Positions 6,517-8,639 of a stretch of DNA of 8,639 nt are shown one piece after another (position 1 is the first letter of the stretch; each line of letters starts with the position of its first letter). The notes beneath the pieces were generated by a model. It was not told the DNA's origin and searched no databases. It saw nothing but the letters and a program-made list of their open reading frames with translations. The DNA comes from an uncultured Bacilli bacterium (GTDB taxonomy: Bacteria > Bacillota_I > Bacilli_A > RF39 > UBA660): positions 1 through 8,639 of the forward strand of contig CALVHK010000040.1 of assembly GCA_944327405.1 (NCBI GenBank), given 5' to 3'. The position numbers and the translations under genes were made by a program.

Positions 6517-6522
6517 ATTATA
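6517..6522 (-). promoter_or_regulatory. -10 box of the YjcZ-like gene; no good -35
   Basis: On the minus strand TATAAT lies about 24 bases before the start codon, with the start of transcription expected near 6510. The sequences 16-18 bases upstream (such as AAACAG) are poor -35 matches and there is no TGn extension, so an activator or a different sigma factor is possible. Confidence 0.45.
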
Positions 6523-6544
6523 GTTTACTCATTTAGGCACTGTT

Positions 6545-6574
6545 TTGACATTAAAACTTGATAATTTTTAAAAT
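6545..6574 (+). promoter_or_regulatory. Sigma-A-type promoter of the ftsW-nadK operon
   Basis: A perfect TTGACA (6545-6550), an 18-base spacer and TAAAAT (6569-6574) are seen, with a start near 6581 and a leader of about 44 bases. A second weaker candidate, TTTAAA (6578-6583), 17 bases, then TGT-TAAACT (6598-6606), lies closer to the gene. Confidence 0.65.
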
Positions 6575-6612
6575 TTCTTTAAAAAGCTTGAGGAATATGT
6601 TAAACTATATAT

Positions 6613-6618
6613 AGGGTG
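6613..6618 (+). promoter_or_regulatory. Shine-Dalgarno AGGGTG deciding the GTG start of ftsW
   Basis: AGGGTG is followed by TTAATA and then GTG at 6625. The in-frame GTG at 6616 is part of the SD and has no SD of its own. Confidence 0.65.
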
Positions 6619-6624
6619 TTAATA

Positions 6625-7788
6625 GTGAAGAGACTATTTAGTAAAATGGATATATGGTTACTTATTATCATGGTGATATATAGTATTGTGGGATTAATTA
6701 TGATTTTTTCTTCATCAAGTGTATCAACCGTACTTCGGTACAATGTTCCTCAATATCATTTTTTCCTAAGACAAGCAATATTTTTGGTTGTTAGTTTTCT
6801 TGTTGGTTTTTTAATCGTTATTAGATTTCCAACTAGTAAGTATAAATATTTAGCTCCTTTTGCAATTGTGGGGATTATTATTGCTTTATTAGGTTTGTTT
6901 GTCTATGGAAGAATTACGAATAATGCACAGAGTTGGTATGATTTGGGTCCTTTTGCACTGCAACCGAGTGAGTTTGCTAAATCAATTATCATTGTTTTTT
7001 TAGCTGTTGCTTATAGTAGGCTTGAGAAAAGGAAAACTGCTAATATTTATGCTTTCTTAATTCCGGTTGCTATTTGTCTTGTTATTGCGGTTTTAATTGC
7101 GATGCAACCAGATTTTGGAACTGCTTTAATAATATGTGGAATTGTTTTCTTTGTGTTTATCAGTATTCCTTATGTTAAACAAAATATTGTTAAAGTATTA
7201 AAAATTGGGGCAGTATGTTTGGTGGTAGCAGCAATTGCTTTACTTTATAGTGGGGCAGAAATATTTAATTCGAGACAGCTGCAAAGATTTGAGTTTCGTA
7301 ATCCTTGTTTAAGATACCAAGAAAATACCGGGTATCAAGTATGTAATGGGTTTATTGCTATTCATAATGGAGGATTATTTGGAGTAGGACTTGGCAATAG
7401 TAGTCAAAAGTATTTATATTTGCCGGAGAGTCATACCGATTTTATCTTTCCGATTATTGTAGAAGAGTTGGGACTTATTGTAGGTATTCTTCTCATTATT
7501 GGCTATATGGTTATGTTATGGAGGATTCTTCGAATAGCAAGACAGGCGGAAAATTTGAGACTTAGTATTTTGGCATATGGAGTATTTCTCTATTTACTCT
7601 TCCATATTTTGATTAATTTACTAGGGGTACTCGCTTTGATACCACTTACTGGTGTACCACTTCCATTCCTTAGTTATGGTGGATCATTTACGATAAATGT
7701 TGTCATTATGCTTTTTGTCGTTCAAAGAGTAAATATTGAAAATAAAACGATAAAAGCAAAAAGGGAAATGGCAAGTATTACGAATTAG
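6625..7788 (+). CDS. ftsW: SEDS-family peptidoglycan glycosyltransferase, FtsW-like
   Basis: SEDS proteins polymerise glycan strands from lipid II in the membrane together with a class B PBP; FtsW acts at the septum and RodA along the side wall. The product has 387 residues from the GTG at 6625 and about ten membrane segments. Family motifs are QPSEFAK (113-119), QPDFGTAL with Asp163, the outer-loop HTDFIF with Asp272 (the position essential for catalysis in characterised SEDS enzymes), and PLPFLSYGGS (345-354). The GLFGVGLGNSSQKYLYLPESHTDFIF stretch is closer to FtsW than to RodA, but the two are hard to separate without a tree, and no dcw genes are nearby. Unusually, the large outer loop carries Cys228 and Cys240 (NPC and YQVCNG). 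nadK follows after 11 bases, forming an operon. Confidence 0.88.
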   Translation: MKRLFSKMDIWLLIIMVIYSIVGLIMIFSSSSVSTVLRYNVPQYHFFLRQAIFLVVSFLVGFLIVIRFPTSKYKYLAPFAIVGIIIALLGLFVYGRITNNAQSWYDLGPFALQPSEFAKSIIIVFLAVAYSRLEKRKTANIYAFLIPVAICLVIAVLIAMQPDFGTALIICGIVFFVFISIPYVKQNIVKVLKIGAVCLVVAAIALLYSGAEIFNSRQLQRFEFRNPCLRYQENTGYQVCNGFIAIHNGGLFGVGLGNSSQKYLYLPESHTDFIFPIIVEELGLIVGILLIIGYMVMLWRILRIARQAENLRLSILAYGVFLYLLFHILINLLGVLALIPLTGVPLPFLSYGGSFTINVVIMLFVVQRVNIENKTIKAKREMASITN

Positions 7789-7799
7789 AAAGGAAAGTC

Positions 7800-8603
7800 A
7801 TGAATAAGAAAATTAAACGTGTAAAACTTTTTTGCAAAGATGTAAGTAGACATCAAGATACTATGGAAAAGTTAGAAAGAGAATTTCGAAAGTATCATTT
7901 TGAAGTTGTTGATGAAGATTATGATTTAGTTGTATCTGTTGGGGGAGATGGATCATTTTTAAGAATGGTAAATCAAACAGGCTTTGATTCTAATGTTTAT
8001 TATATTGGACTTAATGCTGGTACTTTAGGGTTTTTACAAGAGATTGATGAAAAAACAAGTTCAAGTTTTGTTGCAAGACTAAAAGAGGGCAATTATCAAA
8101 TAGAAGAAATTAATCTGGCGGAAATTAGAATTGTTACACATAATAAAGAATATTATTTTACTTCTTTGAATGAAGTAATTGTTAGAGAATCGGATTTAAA
8201 AGTGTTAAGTATGGATGTTTATGTTAATGGTGCATTATTAGAACATTTTTATGGAGATGGATTACTTATTTCAACACCTACTGGAAGTACTGCCCATAAT
8301 ATGAGCTATGGAGGAAGTATTATTTATCCAAGTATATCAGCTTTATCATTAACACCAATAGCTCCTTTAAATAATAGGGCTTATCAAACTTTGGCTAATC
8401 CTATTATTGTTCCTGATAAAACTGTTATTAGGCTTATTCCGATCGATGAGGTACAAAGTGTATTTGTTATTATCGATGGAAAAAACCAAAGAATAGACGA
8501 TGTATTAAAAATAGAAATCGTTATGGATAGTAAGAAAATAAATGTCTTAAGAATGAGTGAATATCATTTTATTGATAGGGTTCGTGATAAATTAGTTGAA
8601 TGA
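7800..8603 (+). CDS. nadK: NAD kinase
   Basis: This cytoplasmic enzyme phosphorylates NAD at the 2'-hydroxyl of its adenosine ribose to give NADP, using ATP or polyphosphate. The product has 267 residues, as in Bacillus NadF/PpnKA (266). Motifs are SVGGDG (46-51, the catalytic GGDG), GLNAGTLGFL (70-79), the NE motif LNEV (123-126), GDGLLISTPTGSTAHN (152-167) with Thr/Ser contacts to NAD, YGGSIIYPSI, and IDGKNQ in the C-terminal beta-sandwich. All expected residues are present. The ATG at 7800 has AAAGGAAAG just upstream, and the gene lies 11 bases after ftsW, so it shares that promoter. It ends at TGA, followed within four codons by TAG, and then a strong terminator. Confidence 0.96.
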   Translation: MNKKIKRVKLFCKDVSRHQDTMEKLEREFRKYHFEVVDEDYDLVVSVGGDGSFLRMVNQTGFDSNVYYIGLNAGTLGFLQEIDEKTSSSFVARLKEGNYQIEEINLAEIRIVTHNKEYYFTSLNEVIVRESDLKVLSMDVYVNGALLEHFYGDGLLISTPTGSTAHNMSYGGSIIYPSISALSLTPIAPLNNRAYQTLANPIIVPDKTVIRLIPIDEVQSVFVIIDGKNQRIDDVLKIEIVMDSKKINVLRMSEYHFIDRVRDKLVE

Positions 8604-8638
8604 AAAAAGTCATAGACTGTATTAGTTTATGACTTTTT
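8604..8638 (+). terminator. Intrinsic terminator of the ftsW-nadK operon
   Basis: The arms 8604-8617 and 8625-8638 pair over 14 positions with a single G-T wobble around a seven-base TGTATTA loop. The right arm ends in five T residues next to the window edge. The A-rich left arm means it could also act on a minus-strand transcript arriving from outside. Confidence 0.85.
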
Positions 8639-8639
8639 C

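Noticed and set aside
6494..6624. A riboswitch or small RNA in the gap between the YjcZ-like gene and ftsW
   Set aside because: The 131 bases are filled by two promoters and two ribosome sites, and I found no stable multi-helix structure.
8601..8603. Possible use of the Mycoplasma code, with TGA read as Trp at the nadK end
   Set aside because: Conserved Trp in the M15 motif (WHWR), SMC (VRWVLGEQ) and SEDS (SWYDL) are all TGG, and reading through this TGA adds only a few residues that fall within the terminator stem.

Overview
The window looks like ordinary chromosome from a low-GC, walled member of the Bacilli/Mollicutes-related Firmicutes. The evidence is AT-rich DNA, strong Shine-Dalgarno (SD) sites, sigma-A-type promoters and a short SMC of about 980 residues. 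Wall biology is shown by a SEDS glycosyltransferase and an M15 D-Ala-D-Ala carboxypeptidase. All conserved tryptophans I checked are encoded by TGG, and nadK appears to stop at TGA, so the standard bacterial code (table 11) fits and the Mycoplasma code does not. An uncultured gut lineage such as RF39 or a relative of Erysipelotrichales is my guess; the sequence alone does not prove it.

Layout. On the left, a minus-strand membrane-anchored M15B peptidase and a plus-strand 119-residue hypothetical protein diverge from one pair of promoters whose -35 boxes occupy the same seven bases. Next, rnc (RNase III) and smc (chromosome condensin) form a two-gene operon, followed by a separately promoted 161-residue hypothetical protein. 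That gene converges on def (peptide deformylase, minus strand) through a shared bidirectional terminator. Upstream of def on the same strand is a 61-residue Gly/Tyr-rich single-TM protein resembling the YjcZ family. On the right, ftsW (or an ftsW-like SEDS gene) and nadK (NAD kinase) form an operon closed by a strong hairpin terminator at the window edge. No gene-free stretch exceeds about 130 bases. I see no mobile element, tRNA, rRNA, CRISPR array or phage gene.

How the genes work together. Most are housekeeping: RNA processing and chromosome organisation (rnc-smc), N-terminal protein maturation (def), septal or elongation wall synthesis with cofactor supply (ftsW-nadK), and wall trimming (M15). 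The two hypothetical proteins and the YjcZ-like peptide are the unexplained parts. Several starts have to be moved 3' of the longest reading frame, because the upstream GTG belongs to a GGTGA-type SD site. I did not find a convincing undescribed multi-gene system. The most useful observations are the overlapping divergent promoters, the compact terminator-promoter junctions, the GTG-decoy starts, the Cys pair in the SEDS outer loop and the YjcZ-like protein.
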